Shown here: in pieces, positions 1 through 11,730 of the stretch
How positions within the stretch are numbered: position 1 is the first letter of the stretch
Layout: each line of letters starts with the position of its first letter
Assembly (NCBI RefSeq): GCF_949628265.1
Contig: NC_088786.1
Coordinates: 13,888,001-13,952,000 of the forward strand
Direction: 5' to 3'
Source: Cloeon dipterum
Lineage: Eukaryota; Arthropoda; Insecta; Ephemeroptera; Baetidae
Length of the DNA stretch: 64,000 nucleotides
Notes under the pieces: model-generated
What the model was told of the DNA's origin: nothing
What the model saw: the letters and a program-made list of their open reading frames with translations, nothing else
The model's database searches: none
Made by a program: the position numbers and the translations under genes

Positions 1-16
1 AAATCAGGATTTATTT

Positions 17-170
17 CGCCAGGAGAGAAATTTAGCTCGTACAACAATAGCTAAATTATGACAAGAGGAATTCAAATCAAGCGAAAAAATTAATTGACCA
101 ACCGTTTAACTATACGAGAAACTTCGCAACACCTGAAATTTAACTTTTAAATTGCTCCTAATTTGATTAT
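17..170 (+). repeat. Dispersed repeat, copy A
   Basis: This stretch aligns by eye with 16256-16417 over about 155 bases. Shared blocks include the start around CGCCAG, a GAGGAAT...CAAGCGAAA block, ACCGTTT, and TCCTAATTTGATT at the end. The copies differ by many substitutions and small gaps, so they are old. No coding capacity, terminal inverted repeat or target-site duplication was seen. It is probably an old, unclassified transposon fragment. Confidence 0.6.
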
Positions 171-2420
171 TGAGCAGATTTGACGTAATTGTTCAATCTT
201 AAAATATGATCATCTGTTAATTATAATCAGGAATTAAAATAAATTAGTTACGAATGTTGGCGAAGAGTTTGACAAAATTTTATTTTCCATTGCAGCTTGG
301 ATTATTGCACATTGTCATGTGCATCTTGTTCAACAATACAGTTCCCCTCGCTTTGCAGCGCGTATGTGTTCGCAAATTTGTAACGTGTTGAACACGTCTA
401 GTTTGGGCCCTTTTCGACATTGTTCGCAAGAGCAAGGTTTTATCAAGTTGCTTGCCAGGAATGGTGCCTTTTGTCACATTTTTATGTTAGAATTCTGGCT
501 TGTCTTATTGATGTATTTGTATATTGCATAGTGAGAATAAACATCTATAATAATCTATTAATAAAAAATGATTAGCAGCTACCTGCACTGCTAACATGAA
601 ACAGATCAACAAGAAATCGTTTTGTACTGACTAAAAAATATTGGTCGCTTATTAGAGTGAATTTTAAGTGAGATTAAAAAAATATTTGAACGACGAGTGG
701 TTCTCGTTCATGCGAATTGCCACTTCTAGACTCCATTTAATAGAGATCTTATGGATTAAATCAGATAAAAAGAAATAAATCGGTTCACTTCATCATGATG
801 CGATTACCGCACGATTTAAAAACTGCTAATTTAAAGAAGGAGCGATATGTTTGGATTTAAGTAACTAAAAATTCCATACACAGCCAATTGATACAACATG
901 TTTCCAACTATTTCAAACTTCGTCTTTCGCAATATCTTGTATCCCGACGCCCTGATGAAGCTTAAGCAGAATAAAGGAAGAGAAGAGCTTAATGAAGACG
1001 AGTTAACGAGCTCTTTTAAGAGCTGTTGAAACGCGATTCCGGGAATGAGGCACAAAGTAGTATAAAGTGCGTGCTTGTGTGCACGTCGGGTTTTCCTCGC
1101 GAGCGGGAGTCAATGTTGTTCATCACAGGATTGAGTTTCACTCTGCGCTTCTCGCTCGGAATAAAAGTGACGGCATTCACAGACGGACAACACACGCACG
1201 CTGCGCGCACTAGAGAGCCAAAAGAGCAGGAAAGACATCAAGCCGCTGCTGCTTCAACTGCTTTTTATGTGTGCGCTGTGATGTTGTTTACGATTGGGAA
1301 AATAAAAAATGGACAGAACGTATGCGTATTACAATTTTATTAGCGATGTCAATCTACAAAGGCAGCGCGCGCGATGGGAACTCGCGGCGCGGCGACTCAA
1401 ACGCGGTGCAAAACGCGCGCGCATACGATGTGTCTCTCTTTATTGCTCAGTCTTCACACTGCGCCAGACGAACCATATTGTTTCGGGCGCGTTAAATTTG
1501 GACACAGGGTGTTTGCCCAACAACAGATTTCGCAGATAACAGCAGCAGTGTTTAAATAAATAAGGTGGGGGTTTCTTCGTTTAGAGACTGCACCAAAAGA
1601 GAACCGATTTCGGCAGGGAAACACTGCTGTTTTAAACTCTCGACAATTATCATCAGATAACACACTCATCTCAAACAGGACAAGCGTGATCTTGAATATT
1701 AGGGCGAAGAAAAAAATGTACATCAGTTTCAATTGAATTGTAATGTATTATATAGATCTTACTTATCTCAATGATTTTTGATGATGCAAATTAAACACGA
1801 AGTAAAATAACATCTTACTTTTAAACTTGTTCAGGAAATATATATTTTTTTTAATAACTTTACATCAAAATACACTAAATATTTAGTCAAAACGACTCAA
1901 CACTGGAAACAATCGTGTTTGCTAAATTAATAACAAAAATTAAAATGCGACTACATATGAACTTACATTTTAAATTAAAATAACGCTATGGTTGTTTTAC
2001 TGCAAAAAACAAATTTCCGCAAAAATAAATCGTTCAGGGCAGAGGTAAAGCCAAAAATTGCAACCGCTGTATTTTTTGTAATTTTTTGAAAAATGACTTC
2101 AAAATTGGCGTGCATTTTTCAAATGTAAAGAATTTTATTTCTTAATAAAGAGTTTTCCCGAAAAGTAGCAGAGATTTCATCAAAGAACTCTTGTGTAGGG
2201 AAAAAATGTACATATTTTATATTTTGGTGTACCATAATCTCTTTTGATTTTTGAATGTTGTATGAATTTCATTTGCTGCTAATTGTAAGTATCAATCCAC
2301 TTTAAAATTATCACTAAAAAAATCAAAAAGATTCCTTTGTAATTTGACTGTTGACCAAAGAATCAAACGCAGGAAAGTCGGTTTTAATCTACTAATACTA
2401 AAAAAAGTGGTTAGTTTATA
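171..2420. other. Intergenic or intronic, no gene recognised
   Basis: AT-rich sequence with one GC-richer patch at about 1020-1500. The open frames there lack recognisable domains and overlap one another in several frames, as expected of GC-richer non-coding DNA. An 18-base segment at 2289-2306 is identical to 16501-16518, just downstream of the second copy of the dispersed repeat. Confidence 0.6.
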
Positions 2421-2423
2421 GTG

Positions 2424-2730
2424 ACTCGAATTGCTCAAATTGCCCAACGGGCTGGGAGGCGCACCGGCGCCGACTCGCTACTTGCTGGTTTGCACCTTTC
2501 CAGCATGCGTGATTTGGCTTCACGGGACGAATGTCTAGCGTTTCAATGCAGTCCTCGGTGCGGAGGCAAGTGGCCCTTGAGTGGGCTGGGACCCTGTGCG
2601 GCCTGGTGCGCCCATGTTATCCGTTCGCGGTGTTATTGGGACCCGGGTTTCAGCATTCGTGCTAGTGCAGTGCGCGCCCTTCCCGGTCCTCGGAGGACAG
2701 GAATAAAAAGAGCAAAAAAAAATAAACAAA
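2424..2730 (+). mobile_element. GC-rich block ending in A-rich tail; possible retroposed sequence
   Basis: About 280 bases of clearly GC-rich sequence interrupt AT-rich DNA. The block ends with GAATAAAAAGAGC followed by an A-run at 2711-2719 and further A-rich sequence. An internal GC-rich body with a 3' A-tail is the architecture of a retroposed transcript, SINE, or 5'-truncated non-LTR element. The plus frame is open, but its translation matches no family I know. No clear target-site duplication was found, so the call rests on composition and tail alone. Confidence 0.3.
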
Positions 2731-2732
2731 AT

Positions 2733-2993
2733 TTATCGTTGCACAGAGTCAAAATTGAACATCGCTTTTGTATTTTGAATTGAAGAATAATACAAGCTGT
2801 TGTCCATTGGCAGAAAACCACTGACACAAGGGGCAAAAATATTAATCCTAGAACGAACGCTTTGCAGAATAGTATCCAATTTCAGGTGAATATCTGCCAA
2901 CCGATCTGAAACGCGCGACGCCCTCATTAGCACAACGGTGCAGAGAACGAAGGCCGTTTTGTTCTCAGCAATCCGCTCCGAAACAATATCCAT
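2733..2993 (-). CDS. Small uncharacterised ORF, 86 aa (weak)
   Basis: A minus-strand ATG at 2993 opens an 86-codon frame that stops at 2733, next to the A-rich tail of the neighbouring GC-rich block. The middle of the protein (around VSDRLADIHLKLDTILQSV) has the spacing of an amphipathic helix or short coiled coil. No signal peptide, known domain or obvious splice support is visible. It may be a small gene, an exon of a longer one, or chance. Confidence 0.2.
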   Translation of the reverse strand: MDIVSERIAENKTAFVLCTVVLMRASRVSDRLADIHLKLDTILQSVRSRINIFAPCVSGFLPMDNSLYYSSIQNTKAMFNFDSVQR

Positions 2994-4979
2994 TTATCCT
3001 TCCGCGCTCCATTGTCCTCGAAACGCAAATAGAATTTCTTGTGCATTACACGGGCGCAGATGGCGGCGGCGGTCGAGATGCGATCAGGCCGAAAAATAAA
3101 TAATCCTGATTTCGACGCCTACAGATGATTAGCGCACGGCGCCGAGTGCTATTTACACCGCGATTAGAATGGTAACAAAGCGGAGAGAGTGGCGAGAAGG
3201 GCGAACACGCGGATTACACCGCACGGCAGCACAATGGACGGCGCGCATTTGAATGATAAATGTGACGGATATTGGTGACATCCACCGCGCGCGAGCGCGA
3301 GAGAGAGAGAGAGAGGCTGCTGACTGAGAGTGTCTACTTGCGTGTGGCCCGAGTCATGTTTTATTCACTCGGCCTACACCTCAGTCACACCAAATTCCGC
3401 TGCTGCTCCCTTTGTCTGATTGCTCGTGTCCAGCACGCCTTATCAGGCGCAGACACTTCCTTGGAAAAATTATTAATTAAGCCGTAAGCGCGCCCCATCC
3501 GGCCCGGTTCTGTCTCCCTTTCTCAATTCAATATCCCATCGCGGAGTTAATTATGGATGGAATATTCATACGCGACTCTCTCATCTTTGCTTGCGCAGGA
3601 AATGTGAGATATTTGAATTCAAAATGCCGCACTTGATTTATTGTCAACGATGGGTGAGAGGAAAGTGGCAAAGTGGGATTCAAAATCTGGATGACAAGGT
3701 GAATACGTGATTTTCAACTGGTGAGAATGGATAAATGTTCAAGACAAATATAATATGAAACTCACAATCATAGCGTTTCAGATAAGAAAATTAAAATTTG
3801 GCACTCTTCCCTTAAATTTATAGCAAGAGAAAATATGTATGTCAGTCGTAGACGCATTTAGCCCAAAATTGCTAATAATTTTATTGTTTGGTGTTCTTAA
3901 ACAGAAGAATAAAACAAACAACTTCATTACTGAGATCTTAGTTGTGTCTATAGTAAGGGCAGTATAGAGACAGGAACCAACATTCTCCTTAGCCTGACTG
4001 TTGGATAAGGAGAATACACAAATTGAAAAAAAATTCTGTCATTTAGAGTTGACAATAAGTCGAGTAAAGCGCCAAAGTAGGAATACTTAACGTTATTTAT
4101 TTGCGGTTTTCAAGTTATAGACATTCAATTTTTTATTATTTTTTTCTGCTAAGTGAAAAACATTGAAAATGTATTATCTAGATTGACAAAAATCCTTTAT
4201 TTGCTATGTATATGATGACGAAAGAATATTCTGTTATTTAGATAGTTTAGAAAAACGATCGTTAAACAATGTGTGTATCAGTTGCATCGCTTTTGCCATC
4301 ATATAGCTCTTGAAACCCTTCTCCAGTTAATAAAACCCAAACAAAATTTACTGAAGCGGATGAAATAAGGGAGCTGCAGAAGGCTCATTCGAGCTTAAGG
4401 TGTTGGTGTGTGCAAACTCGACACCTTGGATTAACGCCTGCTTCATGAATATCAATGAGCCCAAAGGGGACCTTGCGACGCTTGCCAGCAATACCATTTT
4501 TTATAAACGTATATGTGTAAGCACACGCAGCACATTTCGTTCCATCGTCCTCTGGTATACTCAATGTGCATTTACATACGCGCGCAGAGAGAATGCGAGG
4601 AGAGAAGAAGAGGCTCGCATCTCCACCGCACCCATAATCAATTGTCACGCGTTGGAAGCATTATATTATTTCGCTGCTGATTTTATTCTTCCCTTCCAAA
4701 CATTTATGGATAAGTTACTCAGTTATAAAATCAAGCATGTGATTTTTTAAACTATTTATACTGTTAGAAATTTTTCTTCACGTTTTCTAAAATTGTATAA
4801 AAATGACAATTTCATAAATATATGGTAACGAAATTCATGCTCTCTGGGGAAATTAAATAAATTCAACTTTTGTTTTTAAATTTTACGAAGCACGAATGTG
4901 GCTTCAATCCTGATATATGTATAATATGTCCAGCAAACAATTTTCCAAGAATGTCATGGCGTAAAAAATTCAGTTTGAA
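2994..4979. other. Non-coding stretch with short GA repeat
   Basis: A GC-richer segment at about 3000-3540 holds a short (GA)n tract at 3299-3315, followed by AT-rich sequence. A frame at about 4445-4750 has an internal ATG and 101 codons, but no domain, splice support or poly(A) signal. I call no gene here. Confidence 0.5.
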
Positions 4980-5116
4980 TTAGAAAAAGCTTTTTTGCTT
5001 GATCTGACGTCTGATGGCGGCGCACTTTGAACCCGTTCCAACAAGTTTATTACCACAATGAGTACATTTGCTTCGTAAGTGTGCAGCATTGGGCATTTCT
5101 CTCGATTTGGACAGCA
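4980..5116 (-). CDS. Candidate 3' coding exon with CxxC motif
   Basis: Read on the minus strand, a pyrimidine-rich tract ends in CTCTTAG at 5117-5118, a good acceptor. The frame behind it stays open for 44 codons to TAA at 4980-4982. The peptide contains SKCTHCGNKLVGTGSKCAA, that is C-x2-C-x10-C, followed by a basic tail rich in Arg and Lys. This recalls a small zinc-binding knuckle, but only three of the usual four ligands are present. The frame is also open upstream of the acceptor. No AATAAA was found close to the stop. The upstream exons are not identified. Confidence 0.3.
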
Positions 5117-5728
5117 CTAAGAGGTGCTTGAAGAAAGAGACGTTATTTGTATGTATTTCGGTAGCCAACAAAGCCAGTTGCTTGAGTGCGAGTGAGGCAC
5201 AATATGTGCGCAAAGCACTTTGTCATTGCATTTAATCAAACGGTGCGCGCTTGCCGAAATTATTCACAGCCCACAAAACCTGTCATTTCGCCCGCGCGCA
5301 CGCATTCCTTGCATGAAAGGGAGCACCACCGCTGGAATGTCAGGAATTTTAATTGTGTGCCACCAACATGACACGAAATTTGCATGACATACATTTGCTC
5401 TTACTTGACATTGCAACTCCTCAATGAAACAATTTTTCTGTGACTTTTTATGTTTATTCAATAATTTATTTTAATATCATTTAGTGAAATGTTTTTTGAA
5501 TTGCTGATCGAACCTTATCCAAATTTGAAATTGGCTTAATTGAAATTAGACCTAGGTTTAAAAAATTCTTTAATTAACGTCTGTAATTTAACATCCACAT
5601 ATTTTGTCTTCACACACATCCGGTTCAAGCCGCAAAGCAAACCTTTTGATAAACTATTTTAGTGAAAACCACCGTCTTCCCTACTTGATAAAAAAACAGC
5701 TGAGGTCGTAAATAGGGAGCAAATATAA

Positions 5729-5734
5729 TCAGTT
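5729..5734 (+). promoter_or_regulatory. Initiator-like TCAGTT before the Methuselah-like gene
   Basis: TCAGTT matches the arthropod initiator consensus (TCAKTY). Its A at 5731 would give a 25-base 5' leader before the ATG at 5756. An A-rich GATAAAAAAA lies at 5687-5696, somewhat far upstream for a TATA box. The assignment rests only on consensus and spacing. Confidence 0.35.
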
Positions 5735-5755
5735 TGGATCACAGGGGACAGTAAA

Positions 5756-6606
5756 ATGAAGTTTTTAGCTGCTGCTGCTCTCGTAGTTTTGATTTTCTGT
5801 TCGCTTGGGGACGGCAAAACTTGCAAAAGTGGTGTCAAAATCCAGCTGGATGGTGCAGTTATTATTGACCAAGGGACTGGAGCACTGTTGCATAATTCCA
5901 CGAGATACGAAAAAAACGAGTTCGTCCAAAACGACAGCAAGTTTTATTTCTGTCCATGCAACAGAAAATCGTGCACCAGACTTTGTACCAAAGGTTAAGT
6001 GGCAAAATCTGTAGTGTTATTAAATGATAATTTTTAAAACGCCTATGTTGGTAAAATGCTTAAATCCATTTTTCTTTCAACAGAGTTGGCACAAAAAGCT
6101 AATTTGACGGTACCAACAAAAGGAGCAACTTTAAACGTCAGCAGCAACGGGAACAAATCTGAAATCGTCAACCTGTTCGAGTGTTTCCATGTGCTGCCTG
6201 AAGGAGATTGCTGGTCGGCGCATTTACTAGACATCGAGGAGGACACATACCAAATTTTAGCCAATGGTTCCATTTATTTTATAAATGGAATTGAAGGATA
6301 CCCATCAATTTTCGATATGCACAACTACTGTCTACTGAGTGACGTAAGGCTCTGTTATATTTAAAACTCGATTGAGGATGACCAAGACATGTGACTTTAA
6401 AATTAAAGGGATCGTCGATTGCGTTAGGGTGCCTTGTCAAGGAGGATACTGAGATCGACGTTCAGTCTACAGAAGAGGCACTTAATGAGACGACAACGGA
6501 TGCAACGACAACGACCAAAACAACAAGCAAACCCAACGTGAGCGAGACAACTGAGAAGAAGCCCAAATTTTTCTATTGGTCAAAAACCGAATTGATTTAT
6601 TTTTAA
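5756..6606 (+). CDS. Secreted Methuselah-like ectodomain protein
   Basis: Three exons: 5756-5993, 6084-6343 and 6409-6606. Introns of 90 and 65 bases have GTTAAG...CAG and GTAAGG...AAG borders. The joined frame gives 231 residues. Residues 1-20 are a signal peptide (MKFLAAAALVVLIFCSLGDG). The Cys pattern FCPCNRKSCTRLCTKG near residues 66-81 matches the Methuselah ectodomain signature (C-x-C-x4-C-x-R-x-C). Downstream, LANGSIYF and NYCLLSD correspond to the family's F-E-N-G-T-F-F and Y-C-L-x-H blocks. The Methuselah family normally continues into seven membrane helices. Here the protein ends in a Thr-rich segment (TTTDATTTTKTTSK) and a short tail with no membrane span. Stop TAA at 6604-6606 is followed by AATAAA at 6650, which supports a complete short gene. 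A GTGAGC at 6538 could instead be a donor to distant 7TM exons, but none was seen downstream in this window. The exact acceptor of exon 3 is inferred from frame. Confidence 0.7.
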
Positions 6607-6649
6607 GCGAGGAACGAAAAAACGGAATGATTATTGAATTTATAAAAAT

Positions 6650-6655
6650 AATAAA
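6650..6655 (+). terminator. Poly(A) signal of Methuselah-like gene
   Basis: AATAAA lies 44 bases after the stop codon of the upstream gene, a normal spacing for a 3' end. It supports termination of the transcript without membrane-domain exons. Confidence 0.5.
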
Positions 6656-7213
6656 TTGATCATCATGATGATTTCATGCAATGCAGTAAAAAAACCATTG
6701 CCGTTTGAGTAGAACAATTTTTTTGGTAATTCCTCAATTTAGGAAATAAGTTATTTTACAGAAGCAGTTTGCCATCACGAACTCAACCTTCTAGCCGACA
6801 TACTAGATGCAAATTTTCTTCTATTGATGACGGTGTAGTAAAATATTAAATCAAAAGGGGTGAAATAAGATAGCTCAATGTCACCATTTTCATTAACCTT
6901 CGCCATTGCAGATTTTAACGAGATCATTCAAAATTTTCCAGGCACAAAAGATATTTTATGCGCAGACAAAATTGTTGGTTATTAGAGATTACAACGTTTT
7001 ATGGAATATATACCCAAACAAAGTACAGTGTCCTACTGGAACGTGCCCTGAAGTGGGCTACTCCAAAGTGCCCTAAAGACGGAGAGTGTCCTACAAGATA
7101 TCAGAAAGTGTACTAATAAGGGACAAATATTTTTTGATGATGCTGAAGTTAGCATCATCCTCAATTTTTCTAATCCACACCTTTAAAAAGATCGAAAAAC
7201 TTGCAAAAAAGTT

Positions 7214-7249
7214 TCTGTGGATATGAGGACTCATCCACCTATCCACAGA
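7214..7249. repeat. Perfect 10-bp inverted repeat (hairpin)
   Basis: TCTGTGGATA at 7214-7223 pairs perfectly with TATCCACAGA at 7240-7249 across a 16-base loop. A further GTGGAT occurs at about 7276. No element ends or duplications were identified around it. Confidence 0.5.
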
Positions 7250-7740
7250 TTATATTTAACATTTTATGAAATTGTGGATGCTTACCGCAAATTTTTATCT
7301 AATATGAACTTAAAAGCAGATTCAATCAATTGTGTATACTGTATCATTTTTTCTATTGCAAAGAAGGCAGCAACGTTTAAGAAGCAACGCTAGATAAATG
7401 TTTTTAAATTGTACACCAACAGTGTTTGTTAATAAATTATATCTTACAGTACATGAAGCAATATTATATCAGCTTCAAAACGTTTAAAGAAAATCAAAGA
7501 GACACATAGACTAATCAGTAATAATTGCTTTGCTGTAAAATTTAGGTTCGTGCAGCAAATTTGTCAGGTATCAAGGTTGAGATGCATCATTAAAACGAGC
7601 GGAGGCTGAGAGTAGCCAATTTTCGACTCGAGTATTTTGTTGCGCATTCATCCCGACCATCTAGTAACTTGCCGGGAATGCTCATTGTTGGGTTAGCCCT
7701 CGTGTTTGACGTCTGTTTATTTCCATCTCTTGGTTTTCCA

Positions 7741-7758
7741 CAGCAGCAGCAGCAGCAG
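7741..7758 (+). repeat. (CAG)6 microsatellite
   Basis: Six perfect CAG units outside any recognised coding frame. Confidence 0.9.
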
Positions 7759-9662
7759 GGAGCGAGCCTTTAAAAGGATAATTGCAGAGTCAACAAGCGC
7801 GAGCGCTACCGTATTATTAATCTGACAATTACATACAAGAGTTGCCTCAGCATTCTTAGCTTCCAAAGCGTGCATATTTCCCCCTTTTCTTTGGCTCGAA
7901 AATAGATGCTCAAACACCTGGAGCTTATTTATTACTGAGGTGTCTGTATGTTATTTATGACGCTTTAATAATTTCTTCCTTGTGGGAGGTGCTAATGAAA
8001 ACACTGATGTGTCTTGAGATTTCTCACCGCTTGAATCACACACAATGATCGATGCATTTCACTTGATGATTTTTCATTGAGAGGCCGGACTTCTACTAAT
8101 TTAAATGAATTATGCAAATAAGTAATTTTTGTGATTGATTTGAAAGCCAAATGAATAAAATTGGGTGTCTAGCGTTAGGAGTTTACTGCAAAAATTTTGG
8201 TCATTTCATGATATATATTTTAAAAAAATAACACGTTTGAATGCCCTGGAAGAAAACGCACACTTCTCGGCTCGGAACTGTTGTTATCAAACTCGCCCAA
8301 TCGGTGTTTGGGTGCTGTGGGAATCATGGCGAAATATTCATTTAGCACAGATACACACCATATTCAGACGAGAAATATAATAAATGGCCGCGCGGCCAGG
8401 TATGAAGCTGTAAAGTGGCTGGAAAGGCTATAATTTGCACGCACCGGGCTGAATATTTGTGACAGGCAAACTCAATAATTTTATTCGATTAATTGGTACC
8501 TGCTAAGTATGCTGTATTTGTGTTATGTTGTTGTTGTGGTGGGTCATAGGTCACTGATTAAAATCATGACTCGAGTACGTCCATAAAAAGCAGCGGCGGC
8601 AAGAAGCGGTCGGCCGCGCCGCACATGTGAGTTTATTCCGTAGAAATCGGTGAAAAGAACCAATGCTCGTAAAATGCTGATGTATTATATTAAAACGGTC
8701 CATTGTAATTATTTAATTTATTTTATGGGCCCATTACTGCCAGCCTTTCGAAAGAAATCCTCCAAGGTGCTGCGTAGGAATGCGATGAGAAATTTTTGTT
8801 CCTGATTCTTTGAGAAATTCATCAAGAGAATGATAATTCTTCACGTTGCAACTGCTTTTGGAGCTAGAATGTACATATTTGTGACAGAAATTCAAGACGA
8901 TTTGAGCTGACTAAATTTTGAGCCGATGAATTTTATTTCAATTAATTGCACCAATCAACTTTAAGTGAAAAACTGAAAATCGCCTTGATTTGTAACTTGC
9001 TCCATAAATCATGCACAGGCTCAATTTTGCATATTAATTATTGAAATTTTAATTGAATGAATCATAATGCAGCAACATCAAGCACCCGTGCGTTTGGGTC
9101 CGTGGGAGAAATAAAAGAATTTTGTCCTCATCCAAAGCATCAAGCGCTCTGGTCGGGCGGGGACGTGAGAGCAGCTTTGGGACACTCATCCATCCTTCTC
9201 TGATGTTTTCAGGTAGAAAAATTGTTGAGACGTAAAAACACGCGCATGCATCGTGTGTGTCACCTTATAAACGACGAGTTATTTTATATTCCCGTATACC
9301 TGACCGTGTGTGTTTGTGTATTGTTCCCATGAGCATACTATAATTAATTCCCACACTCTCATCTTGTGAATTATGAACAGAGGGGTCGATTCCCATTTTT
9401 GACAGATGTGATGATCGAGCGATTTAGTGGAAGAAATCTAGATTTAATTCAGGCAGGAAGAAATCGAGTATAATATAGCCAGGATGTCACATTTTGTTTT
9501 CTTAATAATTTTCTTTTAGTTTTTATTCGCAGTTGAGTATTTTTTGTGGCAAGTGAATGATGCCGCAAACATGTTTTAGTGTATATGCGGTTTTTGCTAC
9601 ACTCTGAACCGTAATTTGAATATTATCAGAAAAATTAAACGACTTCTTGACTTTTCAAATAG

Positions 9663-11320
9663 GATTTGAAGCAAAAAACTTGTTAGATATTGTTGATAAA
9701 TCAACCTTTTGTCAATATTGTGTGAACACTACACTGAATTTCCTGAATATTGAGGAAAATAATTTGACATTATCCCAAGATATAACAAAATCCTGTAATT
9801 CTGAATGCAAATCAGAGTCAAACATGATTTGTTTTAAATCTGGTACGTGAAAGGATATGCATGAAATTCAAGGAGCAAAATGTCGCGAGCAGCTTGTCAC
9901 AAATTTATCTCTGCCCGCGTGCCCCGCACTTGTTAGGCTTTTCCTTACTCTCAGAGAAGCACGTAGCCGATGTCGATTTTCCTCTCTCATACCAAAACGG
10001 AATAAGGCGCAGGAAACTTGTTTACAAATGCTAAAATAAATAAATTTCGAGTCGGCAGGCAGCAGCTTTCCAAAGGTAAAATCGAGGAAGAAGATGCTGG
10101 GAGATTTTCTGGAATGCCGCGTTAAAGCTTTCGTGTCGACATAAATATTTTTTTAAATGCACCTCATTAGCGTCTAGAGATCAATTAAATGTGAAAAACT
10201 ACCAATTCGAGCCCCCATTGAAATACATTTTTCTTTGAACAACAGCTGCGCTATTGCACGCGATAAATGTGCAAAAAATAACAGTTGCGCGTGATATAAT
10301 CGCTGAAGCATCAAGCACACCGTTCTCATGAGTAAATAAATATATAAATAATTGCAGCGCTCTTATCGCTAAGGGGAAACCTTTTTCGCGCATTTGTCAA
10401 AATCTGTTTACCTCTTTTGTTCCGGGGTGTGAATTTTCTCGGCATGTCTTTTGAAAAAATCACACTTGCACGCATCACCTAAGAAACTTGCATAATCCAA
10501 TTTTTTAATCTGTTTCTTTTGGTAATAATTAAAATAAAACAAATCATAATTAGAGCTTTTGAAAAATCTCAATTTATAGAATCAAGTTGCATCACAGAAC
10601 GAGAAAGTTGCTAAATTAATAAAATTATAGACTAGGATACTTATTAGACAACTACGGTGTACAACCTATAATGCATAAAAATTACACACGTATATTAACA
10701 ATTTCAATGTAATATAGCACAAAACAGAGCTAAGTACAGCAAAATAGTATTCATAGTTAGAGTACTAATAATAAATTCTCAGCAGGCACCAAAAATGTAT
10801 AAAAATACTATAAAAAACATAACTCATTCATAACGTACAAATTAATTTCCACGAGGGCTTCAAAAAATTTTCTCATGCCAAACAAGTTTTCTCTGAGGTA
10901 AATATTGTACTGTTATTGTGTTAAAATCCGTAAAATATTGGACATATGTCATCACACAAATGTGATATTGTAATATTTTCTCACGTCTTGCCGTCAAAAT
11001 TAATGAAGACGTGAGCTTTGAAGTAGCGAGAGAATTTCCAAGAAATCAACATGTGTGTAAGGCCAATTTAATTTCTTCTAGCAGAAATTGATGCAGCAGT
11101 TAAAATGCAGAGAAGCAGTAGTTTCTGTCTCACGCCGAGCCCCCCCGCTGGTCAAATGAGGTCTCCTCAAATCTGTTCCCACACATTTCGGACCCTCTCG
11201 CCAGGTCTGCGAAGAGCGGGTGCTCAATTTTTCATACCGACTCTCAAAGCAATAAATGTCAAAGAACTAACCTGCGTCATTTTATATGCACGAGCACAGG
11301 TGTTAAAACAAAGGTACTAG
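9663..11320 (+). CDS. Tentative two-exon gene fragment, cysteine-containing
   Basis: First exon 9663-9842: acceptor TTTTCAAATAG, donor CTG/GTACGTG, 180 bases, phase 1 at both ends. It encodes about 60 residues with five cysteines (FCQYC, SCNSEC, MIC) and two N-glycosylation sequons. The symmetric 1-1 phase is common for extracellular modules. Second exon 11085-11320: acceptor TTTCTTCTAGCAG. Its only matching phase is open for 77 codons to TAG at 11318, and AATAAA follows at 11372. The phases join cleanly, but the second part (rich in Ser, Arg and Pro) is weakly protein-like and the start exon is missing. The first exon is more credible than the second. No family recognised. Confidence 0.25.
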
Positions 11321-11371
11321 CAAGTGGAGTCTTTTTTGTGAATTTATCATTTTGTAACTGGATCTGCATGA

Positions 11372-11377
11372 AATAAA
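11372..11377 (+). terminator. Possible poly(A) signal
   Basis: AATAAA 52 bases after the TAG that closes the open stretch 11085-11320. It is meaningful only if that exon is real, since AATAAA is frequent in AT-rich DNA. Confidence 0.25.
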
Positions 11378-11730
11378 GCTTTTCAAATTTATTCACAACC
11401 TCGATCCTAGAAAGAATCGGACACCTGTTGCAATCAAAGTAAATTTATGTCAGAAGTTTAAATTTCAAAACCTTTACGTGAAAGTTGTAATCCATTTAGG
11501 GCAATCCTAAATATTTTTTATCAATTCTATTTAAATTTTGGATTTCAAGAATTTACCTACGAAATCAACCCCATCAAGCAATCCCATATGTGCCTTATGC
11601 GCTTGCGCAGAGCAGCTAGCAAGATTTTAGGGGATTTATTGCTATCTATACTGCACAACCAATGCTTTCTCTTGACGAAAGAATTATTAGTTGTGTGACG
11701 ATTGTAAACGGACTGTGACACTTCTTGAAA

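Larger units (their letters stand above)
6660..9662. other. AT-rich non-coding stretch
   Basis: No convincing exon. It holds loosely repeated GTGCCCT/GTGTCCT phrases at about 7030-7100, a 10-bp stem hairpin at 7214-7249, a (CAG)6 tract at 7741-7758, and GC-richer patches near 8250-8640 and 9090-9200. Confidence 0.5.

Noticed and set aside
4445-4750. 101-codon ATG frame on the plus strand
   Set aside because: No domain, no poly(A) signal at a sensible distance, no splice evidence.
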